Assembly (NCBI RefSeq): GCF_000768315.1
Contig: NZ_AQQX01000004.1
Span: 248,001 to 312,000, forward strand
DNA: 64,000 nucleotides
Reading direction: 5' to 3'
Source of the DNA: Pseudooceanicola atlanticus
Lineage (GTDB): Bacteria > Pseudomonadota > Alphaproteobacteria > Rhodobacterales > Rhodobacteraceae
Position numbers and translations under genes: made by a program. Positions 27,342 through 35,784 of this stretch are shown piece after piece (positions within the stretch are counted from its first letter, which is position 1; each line of letters begins with the position of its first letter). The notes beneath the pieces were generated by a model that worked only from the letters and a program-made list of their open reading frames with translations, was not told the DNA's origin and did no database searches.

Positions 27342-28702
27342 TGGACGACAACTGGATCGCCTCCCTGCCCGAAGCGGCGCAGGCCTATCTCGAAGGGCGC
27401 CGCCTGGACGAGGTCGAATGCGTCATCGCCGACCTGCCCGGCATCGCCCGGGGCAAGGCCGTGCCCGCCTCGAAATTCGCGCGGCAAAGCAAGTTTCACC
27501 TGCCCAATTCGATCTTCTTCCAGACGATCACCGGCGATTGGGGCGACGCGGCGGGCGAGGAAGGGTTCATCGAACCCGACATGATCCTCAAACCCGACAT
27601 GTCGACCGCAACGGCGGCACCCTGGACCGGCGACTGGACGCTGCAGGTCATCCACGACGCCTATGACCGCAAGGATAACCCGATCCCCTTCGCGCCTCGT
27701 AACGTTTTGAAACGGGTGGTGGATCTCTATCACAAGCAGGGCTGGAGACCGGTCGTCGCGCCCGAAATGGAATTCTACCTCGTCGCCCGCAACCTCGACC
27801 CGGCCAAGCCGATCGAACCGATGATGGGCCGCTCCGGCCGACCTGCCGCCGCGCGCCAGGCCTATTCCATGACCGCTGTCGACGAATTCGGCCCCGTGAT
27901 CGACGACATCTACGACTTCGCCGAGGCGCAGGGCTTCGAGATCGACGGCATCACCCAGGAAGGCGGCGCCGGTCAGCTGGAAATCAACCTGCGTCACGGC
28001 AACCCGATCAAGCTGGCGGACGAAGTTTTCTACTTCAAGCGCCTGATCCGCGAGGCCGCCCTGCGGCACGATTGCTTCGCCACCTTCATGGCGAAACCGA
28101 TCGGTGACGAACCCGGGTCGGCCATGCATATCCACCATTCGATCCTCGACCTGGAGACCGGCAAGAATATCTTCACCGGGCCGCAGGGCGGCGAAACGGA
28201 TGCCTTCTACAACTTCATCGGCGGCCTGCAGCACCACCTGCCCCAGGTGATCCCGCTGCTTGCCCCTTACGTGAATTCCTATCGCCGCTACGTGAAGGAT
28301 CACGCCGCGCCCATCAACCTTGAATGGGGCCGCGACAACCGCACCACGGGCATCCGCGTGCCAATCTCGGACCCGGCCTCGCGCCGGATCGAAAACCGGG
28401 TCGCGGGCATGGATTGCAACCCCTATCTCGGCATCGCCGCATCGCTCGCCGCCGGCTATCTTGGCCTGATGCGCGAGGAACGCGCCGAAAAGCAGTTCCG
28501 TGGTGACGCCTACGAGGGTGACGGCGACTTCCCCCGCACCCTGGGCGAGGCACTTGGCGAAATGGACGAAGCAGAGGGCATCGCCGAGGTTCTGGGCAAG
28601 GAATTCTGCCGCGTCTATTCCATCGTGAAGCGCACGGAATACGAGGAATTTCTGCAGGTTATCTCTCCTTGGGAGCGTGAGCACCTGCTGCTGAACGTCT
28701 GA
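27338..28702 (+). CDS. Glutamine synthetase family protein 2 (gamma-glutamyl-amine ligase type)
   Basis: This 454-residue paralogue of the gene at 25261 has APEMEFYLVA, the GAGQLEINLRHGN segment, AMHIHHSILD and DCNPYLGIAASLAAGY. It differs widely from the first copy in length and loop sequence, so the two probably act on different substrates or as different subunits; a recent duplication is unlikely. Two in-frame ATG codons, 27338 and 27341, overlap the stop of the amidotransferase gene. Family members include gamma-glutamylputrescine synthetase and glutamate-amine ligases of alkylamine catabolism. After a 102-base GC-rich gap the FAD oxidase follows. Confidence 0.86.
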   Translation: MMDDNWIASLPEAAQAYLEGRRLDEVECVIADLPGIARGKAVPASKFARQSKFHLPNSIFFQTITGDWGDAAGEEGFIEPDMILKPDMSTATAAPWTGDWTLQVIHDAYDRKDNPIPFAPRNVLKRVVDLYHKQGWRPVVAPEMEFYLVARNLDPAKPIEPMMGRSGRPAAARQAYSMTAVDEFGPVIDDIYDFAEAQGFEIDGITQEGGAGQLEINLRHGNPIKLADEVFYFKRLIREAALRHDCFATFMAKPIGDEPGSAMHIHHSILDLETGKNIFTGPQGGETDAFYNFIGGLQHHLPQVIPLLAPYVNSYRRYVKDHAAPINLEWGRDNRTTGIRVPISDPASRRIENRVAGMDCNPYLGIAASLAAGYLGLMREERAEKQFRGDAYEGDGDFPRTLGEALGEMDEAEGIAEVLGKEFCRVYSIVKRTEYEEFLQVISPWEREHLLLNV

Positions 28703-28804
28703 TGCGTCCGGCCCGTCGGCACCGCCTGGATCGCGCGTCAGCGCGGGACCGGTCGCGGCGCGTCCGCGCGTCTTCTTGAACCGCCAACAGACAAGGCAGA
28801 GCCC

Positions 28805-30109
28805 ATGAACCTGCTGCACGCCAACGACAAACCCGGTGCCTATCCCGAAAGCTATTACGCCGCGACCGCGACGCAATTGCCGCCCTTTCCCGTCCTGAAG
28901 GGCGCGCAAAAGGCCGACCTTTGCGTCATCGGCGGCGGATATACCGGGTTGTCCGCCGCGCTGCACGCCGCTCAGGCCGGCCTCTCCGTCATTCTGCTCG
29001 AGGCGCAGCGCGTCGGCTTCGGCGCCTCGGGGCGCAATGGCGGGCAACTCGGCTCGGGTCAGCGGCAGGACCAGATGGAGCTGGAAAAGATTCTGGGCCC
29101 GGACAATGCCCGGCACTTCTGGACCCTCGGCGAAGACGCCAAGACCCTGGTCAAGACCCTGATCGCCAAGCACAATATCGACGCAGAGCTGAAACCCGGC
29201 GTCGCCTGGACCGGTTTCAGCGACAGCGAGGTGCACCACCTGCACGATTACGCAGCCCTGCTGCAATCGCGCTACGATTACGACCAGATCGAGGTCTTGG
29301 ACCGGAACGCCTGCCAGGCCACGATCCCCTCCCCCGCGTACAAGGGAGGCATCCTCGATATAGGCGCGGCGCATCTGCATCCTCTGAAATTCGCCCTCGG
29401 CCTCGCCGCCGCGGCGCGGGACGCGGGCGTCACGATCCACGAGCGGTCCGAAGTGCACCACATTGCTCACGGTACACCGGCAACCATTCGCACCGGCGCA
29501 GGTCACGTGGAGGCCGACCACGTCATCCTGGCCTGCAACGGCTATCTCGGCACGCTGGAGCGCAAGGTCGCCAACCGCGTCATGCCGATCAACAATTTCA
29601 TCGCCGTGACAGAGCCGCTCGGGGATGCGGCTGACAAGGTCCTGGCGCGCGACATTGCCGTGGCAGACAGCAAGTTCGTGGTGAATTACTACCGCCTGTC
29701 TGCTGACAAGAGGTTAATTTTTGGCGGCGGCGAAAGCTACGGCTACCGCTTCCCACGCGATATCGCGGAGAAAGTGCGCAAGCCGATGGCCGAGATTTAC
29801 CCGCATCTGCGCGACGTCCGCATCGACTACGCCTGGGGCGGGACGCTGGGTATCACCATGAAACGGCTGCCTTTTTTCACTCGCCTCGCGCCCAATATCC
29901 TGTCCGCTTCGGGCTATTCCGGCCACGGTGTCGGCACCGCGACCCATGCCGGGCAATTGCTGGCCGCCGCGATTGCCGGTCAGGCCTCGGGGTTCGACGC
30001 GATGGCCAGCCTGCCGACCCCACGCTTCCCCGGCGGACCGGGTTTCCGAACGCCTTTGCTGATCGCGGCGATGTCCTGGTTCGCCCTGCGTGACCGCCTG
30101 GGTCTCTGA
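28805..30109 (+). CDS. FAD-dependent amine/amino-acid oxidase (gamma-glutamylputrescine oxidase type)
   Basis: This 434-residue DAO-fold flavoprotein has the FAD-binding CVIGGGYTGLSAALHAA (GGGYTG at residues 43-48), LEAQRVGFGASGRNGGQ, and the C-terminal SGYSGHGVGTATHAGQLLA. The GASGRNGGQ motif and order of motifs match gamma-glutamylputrescine oxidases (PuuB-like), which oxidise gamma-glutamylated amines to aldehydes. No aldehyde dehydrogenase follows in the window, so that step must be encoded elsewhere. A ribosome-binding site AAGGCAGAG precedes the start. The next gene, an aminotransferase-type enzyme, starts 94 bases downstream on the same strand. Confidence 0.88.
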   Translation: MNLLHANDKPGAYPESYYAATATQLPPFPVLKGAQKADLCVIGGGYTGLSAALHAAQAGLSVILLEAQRVGFGASGRNGGQLGSGQRQDQMELEKILGPDNARHFWTLGEDAKTLVKTLIAKHNIDAELKPGVAWTGFSDSEVHHLHDYAALLQSRYDYDQIEVLDRNACQATIPSPAYKGGILDIGAAHLHPLKFALGLAAAARDAGVTIHERSEVHHIAHGTPATIRTGAGHVEADHVILACNGYLGTLERKVANRVMPINNFIAVTEPLGDAADKVLARDIAVADSKFVVNYYRLSADKRLIFGGGESYGYRFPRDIAEKVRKPMAEIYPHLRDVRIDYAWGGTLGITMKRLPFFTRLAPNILSASGYSGHGVGTATHAGQLLAAAIAGQASGFDAMASLPTPRFPGGPGFRTPLLIAAMSWFALRDRLGL

Positions 30110-30203
30110 ACCCACCTGTGTCCACCTGTCCGGAAATTTCAGTTGGCTCCTTCGGGGGGATCGTTTAGGTTTCCAGAAAAGACACTTCAGGAAAGCCGAA
30201 AAG

Positions 30204-31418
30204 ATGAGTCTCCCTCCGAACGTCTACGATGCAGAGCCCATCCCCGAAGCCGCCCGCGAAGAGATCGAGCGCCTTCTCAGCTCCGGCGACCTGTTCCGCT
30301 ACACCGCGCCCGAGAACGCGCCGGTGACACTGCTTGAAACCGAATTCGCCGAGATGATGGGCACGAAATACGCGCTCGCCGTGTCGTCCTGCTCCGCTGC
30401 CCTGTTCCTGTCGCTGAAGGCTCTGGGCCTGCCGCGCGGCGCGCGAGTGATGATCCCGGCTTTCACTTTTGCGGCAGTTCCGTCTTCGATCGTCCATGCG
30501 GACTGCGAGCCGGTCCTGTGTGAATGCGGTGACAATTATCGCATCGACCTCAACGACTTCCACGCCAAACTTGAGGGCGTTCAGGCGGTCATCATCAGCC
30601 ATATGCGCGGTCACACCTCTGACATGAATGCGATCATGGAGGCCTGTGACGCCCGCGGCATCCCCGTCATCGAAGATGCGGCGCATTCGCTGGGCACCGA
30701 ATGGAACGGGCGCAAGATCGGCACCATCGGCAAGATCGGTTGCTTCTCCTTCCAGTCCTACAAATTGCTGAATTCCGGCGAAGGTGGCATCCTGATCACC
30801 GACGATGCCGATGCAGTGGCCCGCGCGATCATCATGTCCGGCGCCTACGAGCATATGTGGAAGAAGCACAAGGCGCGGCATGGCGAGAACTCCAACGATC
30901 TTGTCGAGGCGCTGGAGCGGTGGCAGAACCAATTGCCGCTCTACAACCTGCGTCTGTCCAACATGTCCGCGACGATCGTTCGCTCGCAACTGCCCGAAGT
31001 TCCGCGCCGCGTGCGCGACGGGCGGCGCAACCACGATCACGTGGCCGCGATGATCGCGGCCTCCCCCTGGATCGACGTGCCTGAAAAGCTTGAGGACGAG
31101 GTGCGCGCTCCGGATTCCCTGCAATTCAACCTTGTCGGCCTGAGCGATGACGAAACCCGTGCCTTCCAGGACGCCGCGGCTGCCCGAGGGGTCAAGGTAC
31201 AGGTTTTCGGCATGTCCACGGACAACGCCCGCGCCTTCTGGAACTGGCAATTCATCCAGGATCTGCCCGAGCTTCCCAAGACCCGCGCCATGCTGATGCG
31301 CGCCTGTGACACCCGCCTGCCTGCCCGCCTGACGCTGGAACAATGCGAAACTGTCGCCGAAGCCCTGATCGCCGCGGCAGAAGACGTGATGGGTGAGATG
31401 GTGGCCTACGGTACCTGA
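30204..31418 (+). CDS. DegT/DnrJ/EryC1/StrS-type PLP aminotransferase
   Basis: This 404-residue PLP enzyme shows the family core: SSCSAALFLSLKALGL, PAFTFAAVPSSI, VIEDAAHSLGTEW and the PLP lysine K187 in FQSYKLLNSGEGG. DegT-family enzymes usually transaminate nucleotide-linked keto-sugars, but related ones act on other ketones or aldehydes; here no sugar-nucleotide genes adjoin, so a link with the upstream amine pathway is possible but unproven. I chose the ATG at 30204 because the conserved part begins there; the frame runs open to 30090. A rho-independent terminator follows at 31449-31472, which closes the plus-strand run that began with the importer. Confidence 0.87.
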   Translation: MSLPPNVYDAEPIPEAAREEIERLLSSGDLFRYTAPENAPVTLLETEFAEMMGTKYALAVSSCSAALFLSLKALGLPRGARVMIPAFTFAAVPSSIVHADCEPVLCECGDNYRIDLNDFHAKLEGVQAVIISHMRGHTSDMNAIMEACDARGIPVIEDAAHSLGTEWNGRKIGTIGKIGCFSFQSYKLLNSGEGGILITDDADAVARAIIMSGAYEHMWKKHKARHGENSNDLVEALERWQNQLPLYNLRLSNMSATIVRSQLPEVPRRVRDGRRNHDHVAAMIAASPWIDVPEKLEDEVRAPDSLQFNLVGLSDDETRAFQDAAAARGVKVQVFGMSTDNARAFWNWQFIQDLPELPKTRAMLMRACDTRLPARLTLEQCETVAEALIAAAEDVMGEMVAYGT

Positions 31419-31448
31419 CCGGGCGTCCCCAGAGTCGGTAACTTACAG

Positions 31449-31472
31449 AGGCGGCCAATTCGGCCGCCTTTT
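31449..31472 (+). terminator. Rho-independent terminator after the DegT-type gene
   Basis: AGGCGGCC and GGCCGCCT form a perfect 8-bp stem around AATTC, followed by TTTT and then TCAATG. It lies 30 bases after the stop. Confidence 0.85.
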
Positions 31473-31725
31473 CAATGCCTTCTACTTCCGCTTCACTGTC
31501 GTGGGGCACCCGAGTATGCATTTTCTTCGCCAAGATTGACAATGTCCTGACTAGCTTCGCGTGAAACATCACGTAGCCTCGGGTCGCACATTAACGCGAT
31601 GAACTGATTTTAAATCAAATTTATCAGTTAGTTAACCAGGTTCATCCACTTGGGATTTCAGTAGGTTGGGCGATGTTGGTCATGTGTGACCCCATCAGGC
31701 TTAACTGTCCGTTTAGGGACGTAAA
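31473..31725. other. AT-rich gene-free region between two convergent transcripts
   Basis: Between the two convergent terminators I see no gene. About 31560-31660 is markedly AT-rich for this genome. It contains a 28-base inverted repeat with 7-bp arms, AACTGAT at 31602-31608 and ATCAGTT at 31623-31629, with further TTTAAAT-type sequence inside. This could be a protein-binding site or the scar of a former element; no insertion-sequence ends or target duplication were recognised. Confidence 0.45.
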
Positions 31726-31749
31726 AAAAGCGGCCCCAAGGCCGCTTTT
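31726..31749 (-). terminator. Rho-independent terminator of the fpr/cys operon
   Basis: Read on the minus strand, AAAAGCGGCC and GGCCGCTTTT form a 10-bp stem around TTGG and are followed by further T residues (seven Ts in all on the minus strand). It lies 22 bases beyond the fpr stop codon. Confidence 0.9.
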
Positions 31750-31771
31750 CCGTTTACCATTTGTCAGGTGA

Positions 31772-32620
31772 TCAGTCCACGAAGGCTTTTTCGACCACGT
31801 ATTGCTTCGGATCGGAATTGGCGCCTTCCTCAAGCCCGAACTCCTCGAGGATTTCCTTGATCTCGATATTGAAGGCCAGGTTGCCGCAGACCATGCCGCG
31901 ATCCGCTTCGGGGTTGATCGGCTCGATCCCGAGGTCCTTGAAAACCGTCCCGTCGCGCAAAAGGTCCGTGATGCGGCCCATCTTGGGGCTCTCCTCGCGG
32001 GTCGTGGTCGGATAATAGCGCAACTTGGCCAGGTTCTCCGCGCCGATCAGCTCGTTCAGCATCTCATCATTGCGGATTGTTTCAATCAATTCAGCGCCAT
32101 AGGTCAGCTCACCAACTTCCCGGCAGGTATGGGTAATGATGACCTCGTCGTAGTCCTCATAGGTCTGCGGATCCCGCAGCAACGACGCAAAGGGGGCAAA
32201 ACCGGTGCCGGTTGCGAAGAACCACAGCCGTTTGCCGGGCAGCAGCGCGTCGTGGACCAGCGTGCCCACGGGCTTCGGCCGCAGGATGATCTGGTCGCCC
32301 ACCTCGATATGCTGCAGTTTGGAGGTCAGTGGACCGTCCTGAACCTTGATCGAGTAGAACTCCAGTTCTTCATCCCAGGACGGCGAGGCGATCGAATAGG
32401 CGCGAAGCAAGGGTTTTTGCTTGCCCGTTTTCGGATCGGGGTCGCCCATGAGGCCGATCATCACGAATTCACCCGACCGGAAGCGGAGCGAAGCAGGACG
32501 CGTCACCCGGAACGAGAAAAGCCTGTCAGTCCAGTGCTTTACAAAAGTCACGGTCTGCGCGTCGGGCAGCGTGGGAACCTTGGGTGCGGGTTGTTGATCG
32601 GTCAAGAGAGCCTCGGTCAT
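31772..32620 (-). CDS. fpr: Ferredoxin/flavodoxin-NADP(+) reductase
   Basis: Fpr moves electrons between NADPH and ferredoxin or flavodoxin. The 282-residue product shows the FAD-binding RAYSIASPSWDE, the NADP-binding FATGTGFAPFASLLRDP and the C-terminal YVVEKAFVD typical of bacterial subclass reductases. It is the last gene of the sulfate-reduction operon, 58 bases after the DUF934 gene, and ends at a strong terminator. No CysJ flavoprotein is encoded here, so Fpr with ferredoxin is the natural electron source for the CysI-type reductase; that link is inference. The ribosome-binding site is weak. Confidence 0.94.
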   Translation of the reverse strand: MTEALLTDQQPAPKVPTLPDAQTVTFVKHWTDRLFSFRVTRPASLRFRSGEFVMIGLMGDPDPKTGKQKPLLRAYSIASPSWDEELEFYSIKVQDGPLTSKLQHIEVGDQIILRPKPVGTLVHDALLPGKRLWFFATGTGFAPFASLLRDPQTYEDYDEVIITHTCREVGELTYGAELIETIRNDEMLNELIGAENLAKLRYYPTTTREESPKMGRITDLLRDGTVFKDLGIEPINPEADRGMVCGNLAFNIEIKEILEEFGLEEGANSDPKQYVVEKAFVD

Positions 32621-32678
32621 GTGTTTTCGGGGCGTTATCGCCCCCCTCTAGCGTCTTATGCGAATTTTGGAAAGTGTT

Positions 32679-33065
32679 TCAGCCCGCGCGCAGCCGCGAC
32701 TGATAGTCATGGGCGCGCCAATCGGCACGGAATTTCCACTCTCCCTCGGGTTGGCGCGCGGCCAGATCGTCGGAGATCTCGACCTCGTCGAAGCCGGACC
32801 GCCGCGCCATGGCGTATTGGTCCGAAATCACGTGGCCAAAGGCGCGCAGCTTTCCGGTATAGCCCCGGCGCCGCAGGACGCGGGCGATGGTGAACCCCCG
32901 CCCGTCCGAAAAGCTGGGGAATTCAACGCGGATAAGCTTGAGGCCCTCGCTCAACGCAACCTCTTCGGGTTGCGTATCCGAGGGCAGATCCAGCACCTCC
33001 GCCTCGTTCAGACCGTCCGCCCAATCGGCGGCGGCAAAGCCATCATCGGTGACGATCACGCTCAT
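32679..33065 (-). CDS. DUF934 family protein of the sulfur-assimilation operon
   Basis: This 128-residue protein has the DUF934 pattern: LIRVEFPSFSDGRGFTIARVLR, RAFGHVISDQYAMARRSGFDEVE, and a C-terminal WRAHDYQSRLRAG. DUF934 genes are regular companions of cysI and cysH in proteobacteria; a role in sulfite reduction or electron delivery is assumed but not proven. I chose the ATG at 33065 because GGAGG lies six bases upstream and it overlaps the cysH stop (ATGA), giving translational coupling; an upstream in-frame start at 33113 would lie inside cysH. Confidence 0.88.
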   Translation of the reverse strand: MSVIVTDDGFAAADWADGLNEAEVLDLPSDTQPEEVALSEGLKLIRVEFPSFSDGRGFTIARVLRRRGYTGKLRAFGHVISDQYAMARRSGFDEVEISDDLAARQPEGEWKFRADWRAHDYQSRLRAG

Positions 33066-33805
33066 GATCCGCCTCCTCTCACCATTTTTCCGTTCACGAA
33101 GTGGATGCCACATTCGTTCTTGTCTTCACCGCGCCAGCGTCCGGCGCGCGGGTCCTCGCCCGGGGCCACCGGAGAGGTGCAGGGTTCGCACCCGATGGAA
33201 GGATAGCCCTTGGCCACCAGCGGATGCCGCGGCAGCCGGTTTTCCTCCATGTAGGCGCGGATATCTTCGGGTTCCCAATGCGCCAGCGGGTTCACCTTGA
33301 TCCGGTGCGGGCCATCCGCCTCGAAGAATTCCAGCGCGGAGCGGGTGGAGCCCTGAAAGCGTTTCCGCCCGGTGATCCAGCCGTCGAACTGGGTCAAAGC
33401 CTGCTGCAAGGGCCGCGTCTTGCGCAGCGCACAGCAGCTGTCGGTATCGAATTGATGCAGCGTGCTGTCCGGGTCTTCCTTGGCCAGTTCCAGCGGATTC
33501 GCGCGGATCACGCGCAGATCCTGCAGATGCAGGCGCTCCGCTAGTTCCGCTTGATAATCAAGGGTTTCCTGGAACAGCATCTGCGTGTCGATAAACAGGA
33601 CAGGTGTCTTGGGATCGACCATCGAAACAAGGTGCAGAAGCACGACCGATTCCGCTCCGAAGGACGACACCAGCGCGATGCGACCGGCCTCGGGGTCGCG
33701 CAAGGCGCCCTCCAGGACCGAGGTCGCGCCGTGATGTCGATAGCGATCATTCAGCGCTCTCACCCGTTCTGCCTGCTCCGGCAGATCGGGCGAGTTGAAA
33801 TCCAT
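33062..33805 (-). CDS. cysH: Adenylyl-sulfate (APS) reductase, iron-sulfur type
   Basis: This 247-residue enzyme reduces activated sulfate to sulfite. It has the PAPS-reductase fold features SSFGAESVVLLH and VLFIDTQMLF, and the two cysteine pairs that bind a 4Fe-4S cluster (SCCALRK and GCEPCTSPV). The C-terminal catalytic Cys lies in KNECGIHF. Presence of both pairs indicates the APS-using assimilatory type rather than the cluster-free E. coli PAPS type. The ATG at 33805 begins MDFNSPDLPEQ; a GTG at 33823, overlapping the cysI end, is the alternative start. The stop overlaps the DUF934 start. Confidence 0.94.
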   Translation of the reverse strand: MDFNSPDLPEQAERVRALNDRYRHHGATSVLEGALRDPEAGRIALVSSFGAESVVLLHLVSMVDPKTPVLFIDTQMLFQETLDYQAELAERLHLQDLRVIRANPLELAKEDPDSTLHQFDTDSCCALRKTRPLQQALTQFDGWITGRKRFQGSTRSALEFFEADGPHRIKVNPLAHWEPEDIRAYMEENRLPRHPLVAKGYPSIGCEPCTSPVAPGEDPRAGRWRGEDKNECGIHFVNGKMVRGGGS

Positions 33806-33812
33806 TGCAGCT

Positions 33813-35483
33813 TCAGGCGGCACGGGTCTTCGCTTTCTCGTCCTCGTAGAGGGCGGCTTTGAACGGGTCGGCGCCCACGCGGCGATAGGCCATCAGGAAG
33901 GTCTCGTCCGGGCCTTCGCGCAGCTCCAGATAGGCGCGCACGATGCGTTCGATCGCGTCGGTGATTTCGTCATAGGCAAAGCCGGGGCCGGTGCGCTGAC
34001 CGATCTCGGCGGTTTCGGTGCCGTCGCCGCCGAGGGTGATCTGGTAGTTTTCCACCCCGGCCCGGTCGAGGCCCAGAATGCCGATATGCCCCACATGGTG
34101 ATGCCCGCAGGCATTGATGCAGCCCGAGATCTTCAACTTCAGCGGCCCGACATCATGTTCCATCTTCAGGTCTTCGAACCGCTGCGCGATCTCCTGCGCG
34201 ACGGGAATGGACCGCGCGGTGGCAAGCGAGCAGTAATCCATGCCCGGGCAAGCGATGATGTCCGAGATCAGACCGACATTGGCGGTGGCCAGCTTGGCCT
34301 CTTTCAGTGCGGCATAGATCGCCGGTAGGTCCGATTTGTGGACATGCGGCAGGATCACGTTCTGCTCATGGCTGATGCGCAGTTCGTCGTGGCCGTATTT
34401 CTCGGCCAGGTCCGCCATCAGGCGCATCTGGTCAGCCGTGGCGTCGCCCGGCGTATCCCCATGTTTTTTCAGGCTGATCGTGACGATCGCATAGCCATCG
34501 ACGCGGTGCGCCGTGAGGTTGGTATCGGCCCAGGCGCGGAAGATCGGGTCGGCCTCGCGGGCGGCCTCGAACGTGTCGGTCGGGCCGTTGCGGAAGGCCG
34601 GCGGGGCGAACTGGCGCTCGATCTCGGCCAGCATCTCCTGGTCGACGCCGGAGAAGAGCGGCTTGAGCTCGGCAAAACGCGCCTCGACCTTGTCGCGGAT
34701 CGTGTCGATGCCGTTCTCGTGCACGGTGATCTTGATGCGTGCTTTGTACTTGTTATCGCGCCGGCCCAGCGTGTTGTAGACGCTGACGATGGCTTCCATG
34801 TAGGGAAGCAGATCCTCTTTCGGCAGGAAGTCACGGATGACCTTGCCGATCATCGGTGTCCGTCCCAGGCCACCGCCGACCAGCACTTCGTAGCCGGCCT
34901 CGCCGTCGCGTTCGATCATCCGCACGCCGATATCATGGGCGCGGGTCACGGCGCGGTCGTTCGGGCTGCCGGTGACGGCGAACTTGAACTTGCGCGGCAG
35001 GAACTGGAATTCTGGGTGGTCGGTGGACCATTGGCGCAGCAATTCGGCCACGGGGCGCGGATCGGCGATCTCGTCACGGGCGGCACCTGCGAAATGGTCC
35101 GCGGTGACGTTCCGGATCGTGTTGCCCGAGGTCTGGATGGCGTGCAGGTTCACCTCTCCGAGCGCGTCGAGGATATCGGGCACATCCGGCAGTTTCGGCC
35201 AGTTATACTGGATGTTCTGACGCGTGGTGAAATGGCCGTAACCCTTGTCCCACTTCTCGGCGATCACGGCCAGCTGGCGCATCTGCGCGCTGCTGAGCGT
35301 GCCGTAGGGGATCGCGACCCGCAGCATGTAGGCGTGCAGCTGCAGGTACAGCCCGTTCATCAGGCGCAGCGGGCGGAATTCCTCTTCGGTGAGCGACCCG
35401 TCGATGCGGCGCTCCACCTGCTTGCGGAACTGGGCGTTGCGCTCGGCCAGGAAGGCGTGGTCGAATTCGTTATACTGATACAT
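33813..35483 (-). CDS. cysI: Sulfite reductase hemoprotein (nitrite/sulfite reductase family)
   Basis: This 556-residue enzyme reduces sulfite to sulfide with a sirohaem coupled to a 4Fe-4S cluster. The cluster ligands are visible in IACPGMDYCSLA and SGCINACGHHHVG. The N-terminal part YGHFTTRQNIQYNWPKL and RNVTADHFAG match the ferredoxin-type nitrite/sulfite reductase half-domains. The start at 35483 has a strong GGAGG seven bases upstream; the open frame extends further but into the DUF2849 gene. It sits directly after DUF2849 and before cysH in the operon. Confidence 0.95.
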   Translation of the reverse strand: MYQYNEFDHAFLAERNAQFRKQVERRIDGSLTEEEFRPLRLMNGLYLQLHAYMLRVAIPYGTLSSAQMRQLAVIAEKWDKGYGHFTTRQNIQYNWPKLPDVPDILDALGEVNLHAIQTSGNTIRNVTADHFAGAARDEIADPRPVAELLRQWSTDHPEFQFLPRKFKFAVTGSPNDRAVTRAHDIGVRMIERDGEAGYEVLVGGGLGRTPMIGKVIRDFLPKEDLLPYMEAIVSVYNTLGRRDNKYKARIKITVHENGIDTIRDKVEARFAELKPLFSGVDQEMLAEIERQFAPPAFRNGPTDTFEAAREADPIFRAWADTNLTAHRVDGYAIVTISLKKHGDTPGDATADQMRLMADLAEKYGHDELRISHEQNVILPHVHKSDLPAIYAALKEAKLATANVGLISDIIACPGMDYCSLATARSIPVAQEIAQRFEDLKMEHDVGPLKLKISGCINACGHHHVGHIGILGLDRAGVENYQITLGGDGTETAEIGQRTGPGFAYDEITDAIERIVRAYLELREGPDETFLMAYRRVGADPFKAALYEDEKAKTRAA

Positions 35484-35484
35484 C

Positions 35485-35784
35485 TTATGCCTCCGCCTGT
35501 TTGCCGTGGTGGTAGTTGGAGGGGCCGGTACGCCGGAAATCCTCGCGGAAATGGGTGGGCTCGGGGCCGCCGTCACCGGCGACCATGTCGGCCAGGTACG
35601 GGCCCACGACCTCTGCGGCGCGGCGTTCGGCTTCCAGCAGGCGCAGATCGGCCACCGCTTCGTCGGTGATCAGTTCCGCCTGCTTGAGATCACGGGTCCA
35701 TTGGTCGTCAGCGGTCAGGTAGACGACATCACCTTCGAGAAGGGCGTTGGCGGTAACCACTTTGGGGGTAAAGGCGCGCGGCAT
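35485..35784 (-). CDS. DUF2849 family protein
   Basis: This 99-residue protein begins PRAFTPKVVTANALLEGDVVYLT and contains WTRDLKQAELITDEAVADLRL, the DUF2849 pattern. The family is found in alphaproteobacterial cys operons between cysG and cysI; its role is unknown. Its ATG shares one base with the cysG stop (TGATG) and its stop lies one base before the cysI start, so it is translationally coupled on both sides. It probably helps or regulates sulfite reductase, but this is inference from position only. Confidence 0.88.
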   Translation of the reverse strand: MPRAFTPKVVTANALLEGDVVYLTADDQWTRDLKQAELITDEAVADLRLLEAERRAAEVVGPYLADMVAGDGGPEPTHFREDFRRTGPSNYHHGKQAEA

